Below, piece after piece: positions 13,100 to 24,148 of a stretch of 64,000 nt of DNA. Each line of letters opens with the position of its first letter. The first letter of the stretch is position 1. The stretch spans positions 21,219,393 to 21,283,392 of the forward strand of contig NC_088883.1 of the NCBI RefSeq assembly GCF_032884065.1, given 5' to 3'. A program made the translations under genes and the position numbers. The notes under the pieces are model-generated. The model was not told where the DNA came from. It did no database searches and saw only the letters and a list, made by a program, of their open reading frames with translations. The DNA is from Artemia franciscana. Its lineage: Eukaryota; Arthropoda; Branchiopoda; Anostraca; Artemiidae.

Positions 13100-13587
13100 T
13101 ATATATATATAAATAAGTTGTCTGTCTGTTATGTCTGTTACACTTTGTCTGTTAATCGGCTTGATTGAATAATCAAATATCTTTGAAAAGACAACAGTAT
13201 AAAAAAGAGATTGAATTTCTTAAAGAGTAAAAAACTGGTAACTTCAAAAATCTATCTATCTATCTTCTATATAGATAAAAATAAGTTGTCTGTCGATTAT
13301 GTCTGTTACACTTTGTCTGTTAATCTGGTTGTTTGAATAATCAAATATCTTTGAAAAGACTACAGTATGAAAAGAGATTGAAATTCTTAAAGAGTAAAAA
13401 ACTGCTAACTTCAAAAATCTATCTTCTATATATATAAAAATAAGTTGTCTGTCTGTTATGTCTGTTACACTTTGTCTGTTAATCGGCTTGCTTGAATAAT
13501 CAAATATCTTTGAAAAGACTACAGTATGAAAAGAGATTGAAATTCTTAAAGAGTAAAAAACTGGTAACTTCTAAAATCTATCTATCT
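13100..13587 (+). repeat. Tandem array of Helitron 5' ends (~160-bp unit)
   Basis: Each unit begins with the family's 5' terminus (tatatataaaaataag-ttgtctgt) and runs through 'tttgtctgttaatcggctt', 'gaataatcaaatatct', 'tgaaaagac' and 'agtaaaaaactggtaac'. Starts lie near 13100, 13266, 13425 and 13588, a spacing of about 160 bp. Only the last unit is connected to a 3' end. Either rolling-circle slippage or unequal exchange could make such a head-to-tail array. Confidence 0.8.
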
Positions 13588-13936
13588 TCTATATATATAT
13601 ATAAAAATAAATTGTCTGTCTGTTATGTCTGTTACACTTTGTCTGTTAATCGGCTTGCTTGAATAATCAAATATCTCTGAAAAGACAACAGTATGAAAAG
13701 AGATTGAATTTCTTAAAGAGTAAAAAACTGGTAACTTTATTCGCAAGTTTTACGTAGTTCAAAATACATATATAAACCTATCTATATTCATAGGTGGTAC
13801 ACAGAGATACAACTACAATGGCACGTAACTAATATGGCACGTAACGATTTACTCGCCCGGAGGGTCTTGGGGGGGGCGTGAAGCACTCCCACCAACTAGG
13901 TGTTGGGGTGGCGCGAAGCGCCACCCCAACAGCTAG
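13588..13936 (+). mobile_element. Very short Helitron (5' unit joined to 3' end)
   Basis: The fourth 5' unit is joined, after 'ctggtaactt', to the family's 3' region starting at the helicase stop ('ttcgcaagttttacgtag'). It continues through the subterminal block to the hairpin and CTAG at 13933-13936. At about 350 bp this is the smallest copy with both ends. The subterminal block is diverged ('gtacacagagatac' instead of 'gacatagggacac'). The next 5' end starts directly at the following base. Confidence 0.75.
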
Positions 13937-13990
13937 TCTATATATATAAAAATAAGTTGTCTGTCCGTTACGCCAGATTATATCTTATTT
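13937..13990 (+). mobile_element. Truncated Helitron 5' end
   Basis: A 5' terminus (TC, tatatataaaaataag, ttgtctgtccgttacgccag) directly abuts the CTAG of the previous element. After about 50 bases it is cut off by the inverted repeat of the DIRS-type element. The same sequence 'ccgttacgccagattatatc' follows the 5' ends at 8236 and 8836, so it is genuine family sequence. Confidence 0.7.
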
Positions 13991-13991
13991 G

Positions 13992-14291
13992 GTAAATTAA
14001 ACGAAAAATTATCAAGTTTGAAGTTTGATTGTAATTCTATTCCAAAGTAGGAGCGCCAGCGTAGCTGAGCGTTCAACTGAGATAGACGGGTGCAATCGCC
14101 TCAATTGACCAAACCAAACCAGTATTTTAAAGTCGCTGTAGTGTGCGGTCGTTAAGCTCATGATGAAACGCTGAGAGTTCAACGGGAAGGGAAATTGGGA
14201 GGGCAGTTGAACTCTCAGCTACGCTGGCGCTCCTGCTTTGGAGTAAAATTACAATCAAACTTCAAACTTGGCAAGTTTTCGTTTAATTTAT
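13992..14291. repeat. Large inverted repeat at the 3' side of the DIRS-type element
   Basis: The left arm (13992-14078) and right arm (14205-14291) are reverse complements over about 87 bases with few mismatches: both contain 'aagtttgaagtttgattgta' and 'gagcgccagcgtagctga'. A loop of about 125 bases separates them. A further partial copy of the arm ('aggagcgcc' after 'ctactcca') follows at 14295-14325. DIRS retroelements carry inverted terminal repeats and an internal complementary region at this position, so the palindrome most likely belongs to the element. Confidence 0.7.
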
Positions 14292-14484
14292 CAATTCTAC
14301 TCCAATAGGAGCGCCTTAGCTTCGCCTCGAGTTAAAATGAGATTTTAAAGTTCAGCATGAGATAAACCAACACTAATGACCAATAATAGCCCTATTCAAT
14401 AAAAAGAGGCCGCTGTACAAAATTTTATTTATAGTAGGATAATTCAAATATAGCGAAAATATAATTCGAATGCGATGAGTAACT

Positions 14485-15435
14485 TCAAGAGACAGATAAC
14501 TGTTTTCCACTTTCAATTGGTTTATTATAGAACCTTGCAAACGTTTTGGCATTTGTCCAGCCTACATATCTTATGATTTGGTCAACATCAACTCCTCTTG
14601 CTTTAAGGTGGGACGTTGAGGCAGATCGTCTGCTATGAGCACCATAAACACTGGTATCTATACCTGCAAGAAATAACACTTCTTTTATCCATCTAGAAAT
14701 AGATGACTTGGACGCAGGGGTATAAGGCTTACGATATGTAAGAAAAAGTGCGTCGTCTCTATTCAGGTATGACGTTATTCTAATATACCTAGCTAGGTGT
14801 GTCACCGGACAAAGGGACGACTCTTGAAAAGGTCGAAATTTAACTACTGATTCGTGGTTTCCCGGTTTCGTTGTTTTTAATAACACATTAATTTGAAAAT
14901 CAAAACTTCCATCGTCATTATGTATCATATTATTAAGTGACAAACTGGCCAACAACTGAACTCTTTCACAAGCCGATAGAATCAATAAAGCTGCTAATTT
15001 TTGTGTTAGTGTCTTTAATTTAAGATTTTCGATATCCCAAACTGGCAATCTAAATAGATCGAATACACATTTTACATCCCAAATACTAGAAATCTTGGGT
15101 AGACTAGGCCTTCTATTAAAGACACCTCTCATGAATTTCTTGGTGATGTGATTACTGCCTAACTGAAGGCTTGGTAAAATTGCAGATAAAGCATTCTTTG
15201 CAGTATTAATAGCACTGTATCCAACACCTGAGTGAAACAGTTCTGTAAGAAAGGTCAAAGTCTCCGGTACAGTTGCCTCCAAGGCCTGGATTGTGTTTCT
15301 TCCACAAAAGTCGATCCATTTTTCAATGTAAACCCTGTACTGGCGCTTAGTTGAATCCCGCCATCCATCCATGATAATATCGACTGTGGAAGGAGAATAT
15401 CCTTGGTGGTGAAGCCATTGCCGGAGACGACACAA
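14485..15435 (-). CDS. DIRS-type tyrosine recombinase
   Basis: This ORF encodes the integrase-like enzyme of a DIRS/Ngaro-class retroelement, which integrates circular cDNA without leaving target duplications. The catalytic signature of tyrosine recombinases is visible: Arg158 in SACERVQLLASL, His267-x-x-Arg270 in GAHSRRSAS, Trp293 in YVGWTNAKT, and the nucleophile Tyr303 in FARFYNKP. The N-terminal part (residues 18-90) resembles the SAM-like core-binding domain. The listed start is a TTG; the frame remains open further upstream, without an ATG, to at least 15480, overlapping the preceding RNase H/methyltransferase frame. ORF overlap is normal for DIRS elements. All catalytic residues are intact, so this domain decayed little. 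A Crypton is less likely because an RNase H-type frame lies directly upstream. Confidence 0.88.
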   Translation of the reverse strand: MCRLRQWLHHQGYSPSTVDIIMDGWRDSTKRQYRVYIEKWIDFCGRNTIQALEATVPETLTFLTELFHSGVGYSAINTAKNALSAILPSLQLGSNHITKKFMRGVFNRRPSLPKISSIWDVKCVFDLFRLPVWDIENLKLKTLTQKLAALLILSACERVQLLASLSLNNMIHNDDGSFDFQINVLLKTTKPGNHESVVKFRPFQESSLCPVTHLARYIRITSYLNRDDALFLTYRKPYTPASKSSISRWIKEVLFLAGIDTSVYGAHSRRSASTSHLKARGVDVDQIIRYVGWTNAKTFARFYNKPIESGKQLSVS

Positions 15436-16138
15436 GCCACTAGGCGTAACGTTTTGGACAATGGATGGTGTAAGGTCGGTTTCTGTGGAAGAGACAAAGT
15501 AAAAGTATCATTTGGTAAAAGTATAGGACTTCCTATTAAGAGCTTTAACAGTAAGGGATACCAAACTTGTGTGGTCCAGTTTGGGAAAATCAAAATACAA
15601 GCTGCCTGATCTGTCTCTACCTTCTGAAGGGTCCTCAGAAGTAAGCTAAATGGGGGAAAAGCATTAAAGAAATGAAGCTCCCAACTCATTGCAAATGCAT
15701 CTACGAAAAAACATTCTGGATCTGGTTTCCAAGAAACAAATGGTTTAATCTGAAAATTTAATCTAGTTGCAAGCAGATCAATATCTATCGACTGACAAAG
15801 CAACGAATTCAAAATAATTAATATTCTAGAATCCAATTTCCATTCTTTTTCATTATCAAATTTTCGAGATGCTTTGTCCGCGATATTAGCAACTCCTGGC
15901 ACATACTCTGCAGATATCCACCCTTTATCCTGCAATACTAGCTAACAGATCCTATTTGCGAAATAGTTACAAAATTGAGATTTTGTTCCTCCCATTTTAT
16001 TTATATAAGCTACTGTGGTTATATTATCTGAACGCAGCCGGACATGAATGCCCTTAATATCCTGAGCAAAACACTTTAATCCCAGATAAACGGCCTTCTT
16101 TTCTAAAACATTGATGTCAAATCCCTTCTCTTCTGAGG
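15255..16138 (-). pseudogene. DIRS-type RNase H and methyltransferase-like region, 5'-truncated
   Basis: Reading on the minus strand from 16138, an open frame carries RNase H sequence (EKKAVYLGLKCFA, VRLRSDNITTVAYINKMGG with its Asp). One in-frame TAG follows at 15942-15944. The frame then continues with WISAEYVPGVANIADKASR, the C-terminal RNase H motif. After that comes the DIRS block DIDLLATRLN, KPFVSWKPDPECFFVDAF and FNAFPPFSLLLR, which precedes the recombinase in DIRS-1-like elements and is related to a DNA N6-methyltransferase-like region. The reverse transcriptase that should lie further upstream is absent: homology stops at about 16138. The element is therefore a 5'-truncated, dead copy with one nonsense codon. 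Confidence 0.82.
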
Positions 16139-16379
16139 CACTGGGGGGACATTAGGGGGGTTAGTTCAGAAACAGGTAATTTTAGGGAGGAAGAAGAAAA
16201 TGTTTGGGGAGATTTAGCTTTAGGATGGGTCCATAATTTCCTTCGATGTGTGCGGATCATGAGAATCTAGTATTGGTAAATGGGTATCACGGAGATATTT
16301 TTTTGGATAATGGAGGGTAGGCAGAATAAGGGAAGGAGATTAATAAAAGTATACTTAAAATAAGAATGAATTAGCCTGT
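16139..16379. other. No gene seen
   Basis: G-rich flank directly beyond the truncation point of the DIRS-type element. Nothing recognisable. Confidence 0.5.
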
Positions 16380-16850
16380 ATCGTTTCCTGCTTTTTCTTT
16401 ATGTTACATTTATGTTATGTTGTAAGTTTTTTTTAGGTTATCGTTTTATTGTCCATTTTTGTAACCACGGCGCAACCTTTTTGACCTCTGTGGTTCTAGT
16501 CTAGATTGTATCAGATCAGATCTTTGTCAGTTTAAAAAAAAATGCAGAGAAAAAAAAATAAAAGTTAAAAGAGAATGAAAAGTCTTAAGAAAGGGTACTT
16601 TAAAAAATATCTCAATGGTTAGAATTTAATAAATATGATTCATACTCCCTTTTCTGGGAAAAGAAATTGCTATTTTTTTGTTTATGATTGAATATATGAG
16701 GGAAAAGAGCAGAACATTTTACTCAAAAATTAAAAGGGACGACATAAAAGTGACTTAGATTTTTGAAACCATGGCACAACCTTTTTAACCTCTGTGGCTC
16801 TAGTGTTGAATATATAAGATCAAATATTTGTCAATTTAAAGGAAAATGAA
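16380..16850. repeat. Direct repeat pair, ~300 bp apart
   Basis: The phrase about 'aaccacggcgcaaccttttt', 'acctctgtggttctagt' and then 'gatcagatctttgtcagttt' near 16460-16545 recurs in diverged form at 16764-16845 ('accatggcacaacctttt', 'ctctgtggctctagt'). Both copies are followed by A-rich tracts. This looks like a tandem copy of the 3' end of an unknown retroelement. Confidence 0.55.
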
Positions 16851-18360
16851 AAGAAAAAACTGTTCAATATATGATGAAAAGCTGAAAAAATTTTCATACA
16901 GATTTACTACGCTCACATCGTTCATAACGTGATTTTTGTGTTCACATTGTCAATTATTCTGATAGAAGAAAACATACTTTCAGACATAACACAATTCATT
17001 TATGAAAATTTGCAATCTAAGGCAAACTGTATGGGTAACTTATATGAATGGGAGCTGGTTCTAGGGTCGACCAAAAACTATCAGCGCCATCTAGCGTTTG
17101 GTGACGATAGCCTTTGTTTTGTGTAATAATAAAAATAACTAATTTAATCAATGTAATCGGTATATTAGGGTAGTAAAAAGTGTCTGATTTCAGTTTCTGA
17201 CATAAATATGATTAGAGTGCTTGGAAAAATGCCAAATGTCACCAAACTCTAGATAGTATTACTCTTTGAAAATTCAGAGGGGGAATCAATTTTTTCTTTA
17301 CTTTCAAAATCTAAAATCTACTTTTTAGAATCAAAACACAAAACGAGCTCATTCTTAAATGAAAATACTCAAAAAGGGCAGTTTTCAAAATCTGGGGGGA
17401 GGGGGGAATATATACTAGGCACATGCTCCCCTGCTCGTCAATTGATGCGACTGTATTCGTTATTTGTTAGGTTCATCTCAAATTTCCCAGAAAAAATTAT
17501 CTTAGATAAACCTAGATTTACTTATTTGTAGAAAATGTATAAGATCATAGCCCAGAAAATCTTTTGGAAAATTTTCTGTGTAATTTTGGAAAATTCTGTT
17601 GTTTTTTTTTACATGAAATAGGAAAATGGAAAATTGTACAATTCTTAGCCAATTTTAATTGGACCAAAAATTATACTGGCCGTGATGCAGAAATTAAAGA
17701 TTAAACACATGTTCGTTCATTTAGGGAGAAGATGGAAATTGAGGAAAGCACCAACTATGGAATAATTGGGACATGCTTAGAGCTGTTCCTAATGTTTTTG
17801 GTTTCCGGGGTAAAATTAATTACAGGGCCATCCTTAAAAACTGAAATATAAACAAAATAGTCTGAATCAAAGTGAAAAATTAAATAAAGGTGGGTGCACT
17901 CCGGCTGTGGCGCCCGAAAATTCTGTTTAAATATGCACGTTTTTTTCGTGATTTTCTTTTTCGTAAACGTTCTTTTCCTTATTTGTTCAGTTTTATCTCC
18001 ATAAAATTAATTATGTCGTAAAAATTAAGCCCATTATAAATACTAGTTGTGTGTGTGTTTTTTTTTTGGTTGGAGAGGGGGCAAGCGAACAAAAATTTTA
18101 AGGAAGTAGGGCAGTGGTTGGAGAAAAAGTATTGCCTTTATTTTCCCTGAGAAGTGTCATATCATTTAAAATTGCTGCAATTGTTTCAGCTTTTGTATAT
18201 TTTTTTGGTCTTGCAAAGAAATGGTAAATTCTAGGCTATTGCTATTGCACCTCTATTGCACCTCTGGTATATTGTTCCACTGTTGTTGTTATTTCATTAT
18301 TGCTTTAAATATTCATCAGGTTTCTTAGGGGCGATACCAAAATTCCATCTAAGATATTCT
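16851..18360. other. No gene seen
   Basis: The ORF at 16929-17126 has no recognisable motif. The phrase 'ctccggctgtggcgcccgaa' near 17900 recurs at 19047-19075, inside the synthase intron. Otherwise this is A+T-rich intergenic or intronic DNA, possibly part of the synthase gene's intron. Confidence 0.45.
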
Positions 18361-18365
18361 GATTA

Positions 18366-18596
18366 CGAATTAGTTGTCGTTACGAATTAGTTGACGTTAC
18401 GAATTAGTTGACGTTACGAATTAGTTGACGGTACGAATTAGTTGACGTTACGAATTAGTTGACGTTACGAATTAGTTGACGTTACGAATTAGTTGTCGTT
18501 ACGAATTAGTTGACGTTACGAATTAGTTGACGTTACGAATTAGTTGACGTTACGAATTAGTTGACGTTACGAATTAGTTGACGTTAAGAATTAGTG
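18366..18596. repeat. 17-bp minisatellite
   Basis: About 13-14 head-to-tail copies of the 17-base unit ttacgaattagttgacg. Copies are almost identical; the few variants are tgtcg for tgacg and one 'taagaatt'. The high identity implies recent expansion. It sits about 0.7 kb upstream of the synthase exon, probably in its intron. Confidence 0.95.
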
Positions 18597-18779
18597 AGCG
18601 GATATAAAACTGTTGGTAGCCTTTAATTTAAACTTCAGATATCAAGGTTTAACTTGCAACACCAGTCAACAGATGTAAAGTCTTCAATACCCACAAATTG
18701 AAAGCGAGTTTAAAAGGCACTTTTTATTTCTTAAGTGTGCACCACACCTCATGTTTAACAACCATGGTAAGTTGTAGTG

Positions 18780-19269
18780 CGGCTGATAAGTAGTATTGTG
18801 TAAGAGAGGGGGAACTTATAAATGTCATATGTTGAAAAGACTATAGTAATTCATGGTAGAAATTGTAGAAGGTTTGAATTGTCCCTAAATTAAATAAAAC
18901 TACTATTTTTTTAAGTTGGATTTTTCAGATACCCATCTTCACAGCTGGTGATGCTCAAATTAAAGCCCCCCCCCCACCCCTCAAATATAAGCAAAAAAGG
19001 CCAAACTAAATTGCAAAATTTGATAGAAGTTGGCAACCCCCTAGCCATGGTGCCCTCCGGCTGCGGCACCCGAAAATTCTGTTGAAATTTGATAAAGAAC
19101 GTTTTTTTTCGTGATCGTAAGTTAATAGCTGATAAGTAGTATCGTGTAAGGAAGGGGGAGCTTATAAATTTCAAGTGTCGACAAGACTATAGTAATTTAT
19201 GGTGGAAATTGTAGAAGGTTTGAACTGTCCCTTAATTAAATGAAAACACTATTTTTTTTTTTTTTTCAG
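18780..19269 (+). repeat. Duplicated intron end with a decoy splice acceptor
   Basis: Sequence at about 18780-18945 is repeated at about 19125-19290. Shared phrases are 'taagtagt', 'aattgtagaaggtttgaa' and 'ctgtccc', then a T-rich tract and 'cagatacc'. The second copy leads into the real synthase exon at 19270. The first copy (acceptor AG at 18927-18928) leads into 'atacccatcttcaca', which looks like the exon start with a small deletion, and then to non-coding DNA. The first acceptor would splice into a broken frame. Confidence 0.65.
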
Positions 19270-19580
19270 ATACCCCTCGGAGATTTTTCCATCTTCACAC
19301 TGTTTCATGGCTTCTCAACATATTTGGGGTTTTCCTCATATTAGCTGGACACAAAAATTACTCTATTGATGTGTTTATCGCCTTTTACTTGACGTCGCGT
19401 CTTTTTCTCTATTATCGCACCCTAGCTAATAGTCGAACATTGAAACAGGGTGATCACAAACGAGCCAAAGTATGGTTCCCTCTATTTTATTTTTTTAAAT
19501 CGAATATAGATGGTATTGTACCCAATGAGTATGAATTTATTATACAAAAACACATATTGTTTGTGCCTGGGGCTATTTGA
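19270..19580 (+). CDS. Sphingomyelin synthase family (SMSr/SAMD8-like), last exon
   Basis: Terminal exon of a membrane lipid phosphotransferase gene that makes sphingomyelin or ceramide phosphoethanolamine from ceramide in Golgi/ER membranes. A T-rich tract and CAG (19267-19269) mark the acceptor. The exon is entered in phase 1 and reads [59 protein letters not shown], then [10 protein letters not shown], ending at TGA. The motif H-K-N-Y-S-I-D-V contains the conserved His and Asp of motif D4, two of the three catalytic residues of the family; the third (in the CGD...SGH motif) must lie on an upstream exon, which I did not find in the window. FLYYxTLAN and VWFP...VPNEY favour the SMSr (SAMD8) branch. 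The exon has no frameshift. Confidence 0.87.
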
Positions 19581-19664
19581 AGAATGGAATTGAGTATTTT
19601 GGTAAGGATATACCGGGGAAATATAAATTGTTCGCTTTAAATGTACACAAAAGGAAAAAGGAAT

Positions 19665-19670
19665 AATAAA
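19665..19670 (+). terminator. Candidate polyadenylation signal AATAAA
   Basis: AATAAA about 85 bases after the stop codon of the synthase exon. The distance is short but plausible for a compact 3' UTR. Confidence 0.5.
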
Positions 19671-20491
19671 AATTTGGTTTTACTTTGTTTTGACCGAATT
19701 TTTATCTATACCTTACTGCCAAGAGATCTTAGCTTCAATATTTTGCATGAAACTAAAGATCTAAAATTTTAGGGCGAGCTAGGCCACGAGTCCCCATCGT
19801 GTATATGTACCTAACGTGGAATTTACACGACCGTTAACTATAATTCTATTATTAATGTCTTCCCAACCTATGTTGAAACCAAATTCTTCCCAAATATGTT
19901 GAATCAAATTCTAGAGAGCACAAAAGGTTTTTTTCGGGAGGGAGGTGGGGGTGCTACAAAAAACTTTAAAAACGCATCAATATTTGTTAATTTTCATTTA
20001 TTTGGGGGGGGAGAGGCTTTTCACTTCAAATAAATATAGTAGAATATATTTCGTTAATTTATTAGGGTATATATTAGCAACTTTCGGGTGGGGGAAGGGT
20101 ACTTCAAATAAAGATTGTAGGGCATAGAGTTTGCTAACACATGACAATTTTGAAAACTATTGAAAACATCATAATTGTAAAATTGAACAAATTATTGTTG
20201 AAAACTGTATACACAGCAAGTTTTGAAAATTTACAATTTCTTTATAGACAGTCCCGCCATGTAGGTTTCTAATTGCCCCAAATTATATCTTTAACCACCG
20301 GCTGGAAACCACTAAAGCCCCCCTCCAGAACTGGCAATAATTTATTGATTACTGATGATAAGAAAAAACGATAATAAGGTGACTGGGTTGCCAGTTGGTA
20401 CATTGTCTTATCCTTTCGAGTTTGCCCACGTTTGTCCACTAAGTTAGCCCAATAAGGAAATTCAATTTCCATTTTTCAGCTCAATTGTATT
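19671..20491. other. Intergenic DNA, no gene seen
   Basis: The ORFs at 19945-20127 and 20269-20472 (minus) show no family features. T- and G-rich tracts occur, but nothing else can be supported. Confidence 0.45.
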
Positions 20492-20719
20492 CTGAAGAGG
20501 CGGTTTCAAGGGGAAGGCAGAGGGAGTGCTTGCCCCGGGTGCAGAAATTTCTTGGGCCGCAGAGTTTGAAGTAAATAATCTAACACTCAAAATCATTTTT
20601 TGAGTGTTAATGCAAATTTTTTTCAAGAACTGACAATTTTCTTCAAATTTTTGGGGGAGGGGGGAGGGTGCTAATCAAGATTTTGCCCCGGGTACAAGAG
20701 AGGCCAGAACCGCCACTGA
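20492..20719. mobile_element. Possible short MITE
   Basis: A segment of about 230 bp has complementary ends: ggcggttt near 20499 and aaccgcc near 20710-20716. Inside, 'ttgccccgggt' occurs twice (20530 and 20682). Read from its right end, it starts 'cagtggcggttctggcc', which resembles the CAGTGGCG-type ends of some hAT MITEs. The left end is eroded and no clear target duplication is seen. Confidence 0.35.
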
Positions 20720-20848
20720 CATTCTGGGTTTTAGCAGTGTGATTTTAACTTTAAAGGCCGTTATGTCATGAAAGAGAAACTAACGTGCTTTGTGGTTTTT
20801 TTTTGTCATTAATATCATAACTTGGGTTGATTTGATTTCAATCTAGGT

Positions 20849-20882
<34 letters not shown>

Positions 20883-21130
20883 AGAAAAATCAAAGAAACA
20901 ACACCTGGTTGACATACAAATAAAACTAAAAAAAAAAATCATGTGTATGTTGATTTCTGTTGTTGACGATTCACCAATTTTATGGTTCGTAATGTCGAAC
21001 TAGTCGAAAATCATTGAACTAACTCATTCAGGGAATCCATATCAAACCTCAGGCTGGGGTTTTACAACCGAGATGGATGATGAAACTTAACCTCTTTTGT
21101 AATATAAAGGGTCTTTGCAGGTTTGATTTT
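20720..21130. other. Non-coding DNA with a T-tract
   Basis: Contains a T-tract of about 32 bases ending at 20880. No gene seen. Confidence 0.5.
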
Positions 21131-22545
21131 CTCCACAGAAAGAACTCGCCAGAAATGAAAAAAAAACTATACAAAAATTATTGTAAAATTTATGGTCACA
21201 TTTTGATTTAGTATAAAAATTCAAATTACCGAAATTTACCTAGATATTAAGACGCTAATCTTAAAATGAATGCCTTGATTTTGTAATAGATAAAAGACAA
21301 GAAAATAGATATATCGTGGAAATACTACAGGCAAGTAAAAATTGTAATTATATTAATTTTTGCAGTTGTTATTTGTAAGAAAATTCTTATTAAAAGAAAT
21401 ATTTTCTGAATGTCAACGTTATTCATAATATTAATTCAAATCTTAGTTTAATTTCTTCTAAATATTGTTTTATCTAAAATTAGGATTTTTGTTTTCAGTT
21501 GTTTTTTAACTAGAGACTTGTGCAATAGATGACACGTTCAAGATTCGAGATTTTGACTTCTTTTGCCAAAATACAATTATATGAATTTTTCGGTTTTCTC
21601 CATCCGAAGCACTATGGGCTCAGTAAAAGCAAAATAAAATACTATACAAAAATGAGTGTGAAATTTATCATCAAATTTCATTTTAGCATAAAAAGTTGAA
21701 TTATTGGAATTCATCTAAATATCAAGACGCAAGTATTAAATAAATGTTTTGGTTTTGCAATTGATAAAAAAAATATATAGATATATTTTGAAAAACCTAT
21801 AGGCAAGTAAGATATTATAACTGTATTAATTTTTGCAGTTGCTATTTATAAAAAAAAAATCCCCTTTTCCTATAAAAATAATTCAAATTCCTGAAATGAA
21901 TATTAATTTAAATCTTTTTTTTTTAAGTCTTCTTTGATCTAAAATTAGTATTTTTTTTTTACTTCTTTTGTAACTCAAGATTTGTGTAATATTGACACGT
22001 TCAAGATTAGAGATTTGGACAATTTTAGCCAAAAACAAAAGGTCTCTGAATTTTTTGGTTTTCTCAGTCTGAAGCAGAAAGAGCTGAATAAAAAAATAAT
22101 AATAAAATGCTATGCAAGAATTGCTATAAAATCTATGATCACACTTTGATATAGCGTAAAAATTTGAATTACTGGATTTCACCTAAATATCAAGAGGTAA
22201 ATCTTAAAATAAATGCTTTGATTTTGCAACAGATAAAACAAAAGGAGATTAACATATTGTCTAAAAGCTACAGGCAAGTAAGAAATTGTAATGTATCAAT
22301 TTTTGCAGTTTTTATTTATTTTAAAAAAACTTTTTTTAAAGATTAAATTAAAATGATTCTAACTCTTTTTTATCTAAAATTATATATTTTTTGCTTGTTT
22401 TCTAACTAAAAAGTTGCATCAGAATTGACTGTTTCAAAGCTAGAGATGTTGATCCCTTCTGCCAAAAAGAAATTCTATGAATCTTTGGTATTCTCTGTCT
22501 GAAGCGCAAAGGGTTTGGTAGCATCATAGTTGATAAGCATCATAA
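21131..22545. repeat. ~470-bp tandem repeat, three copies
   Basis: Three diverged copies are spaced 470-472 bases apart: the anchor 'gcaagta' after 'ac/ctacagg' lies at 21331, 21803 and 22273. Each copy has 'ggttttctc', 'gaagc', 'aaaat..tatacaa', 'ttgaattac', 'cctaaatatcaagacg' and 'ttttgcagttg' in the same order. A related copy lies in inverse orientation at about 63405-64000. A Helitron has inserted at 22545/22546, after the third copy. The ORFs inside (21883-22182 minus, 22164-22346) are shadows of the repeat. Confidence 0.8.
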
Positions 22546-24072
22546 TCTATATATATAAAAATAAGTTGTCTGTGTGTGGATCTGTGGATCTGTGGATCAG
22601 GTGACGTCATGTTTGTCCGCATATGACGTCTGAATTATTTCACACTAATACAAAAGAAGAAAAAAACTAAAAAGAAAAAAAAACTAAAAAAGCTAAAAAA
22701 CTAAAAAAAAACTAAAAAAAGCTAAAAATCTAATAACTAAAAAAAAACTGAAAAAAATAAAAAAAGGCAAAAACTACAAAAAAATAAAAACTAATAAAAA
22801 AACTAAAAAAGCTAAAAAACTAAAAAAACTAAAAAAAACTAAAAAAAGGTAAAAAACTAAAAAAAACTAAAAACTAAAAAAGAAAAAACTAAAAAAAGGA
22901 AAAAACTGAAAAATAAAAGAGAAAAAGAAAACTAAAAAAATATGAATAAATATATATAAAAATAAGTTGTTTGTGGGTTATGTCTGTCTGTCTGTCTGTC
23001 GAGTGACGTCGTGTTTGTCCGCATATGACGTCTGAATTATTTCACACTAATACAAAAGAAGAAAAAAACTAAAAAAGGTAAAAACTACAAAAAAAACTAA
23101 AAAGAAAAAAAACTAAAAAAGCTAAAAAACTAAAAAAAACTAAAAAAAGGTAAAAAACTAAAAACTAAAAAAAACTAAAAAAAGGTAAAAAACAAAAAAA
23201 ACTAAAAACTAAAAAAGAAAAAACTAAAAAAAAGGAAAAAACTGAAAAATAAGAGAAAAAGAAAACTAAAAAAATATTAATAAATATAAAAAATATAAAT
23301 ATAAATATAATATAAATTAGCAATCAACAAAGCACCGAGACACAAATGACGACCGGGACACAGGGAGTATAAATGACGACCAGGACATAAGTAAAAAAAA
23401 AAACTAAAAAAACTAAAAAAATGGTAAAAACTACAAAAAAACTAAAAACTAATAAAAAAACTAAAAAATCTAAAAATCTAAATAAACTAAAAAAGAAAAA
23501 AAAAGAAAAAAGGAAAAAAATAAAGGAGAAAAACAAAACTAAAAAACGAATGTATATACAGACCGGGACACCGGGATACAAATGACGACCGGGACACAGG
23601 GAATATAAATGACGACCGGGACACAGGGACACAACTACAATGGGGACGCCGGGGGGCACAGGGGGATATAAATGACGACCGGGACACCGGGACACAAGGA
23701 ATATAAATGACGCCCGGGACACTCAAAGAGAAATCACAGACTGGAACACCGGGACACAAATGACGACCGGGACACAGGGAATATAAATGACGACCGGGAC
23801 ACAGGGACATAACTACAAAGGGGACGCCGGGGTGCACAGGGGGATATACAAATGACGATGGCGACTCAGGGAATGGTCGATTAGCAATCACCATCAACAA
23901 AGCTCAAGGGCAATCATTAGAATCATGAGGTATAGATCTGAATACGGAATGTTTTCCCATGGACCATTATATGTTGCATGTTCAAGAGTCGGTAAACCTG
24001 ACAATCTATTTATATGCACAGACAATGGGACAGCAAAGAATGTTGTATATTCGCAAGTTTTACGTAGTTAAA

Positions 24073-24148
<76 letters not shown>

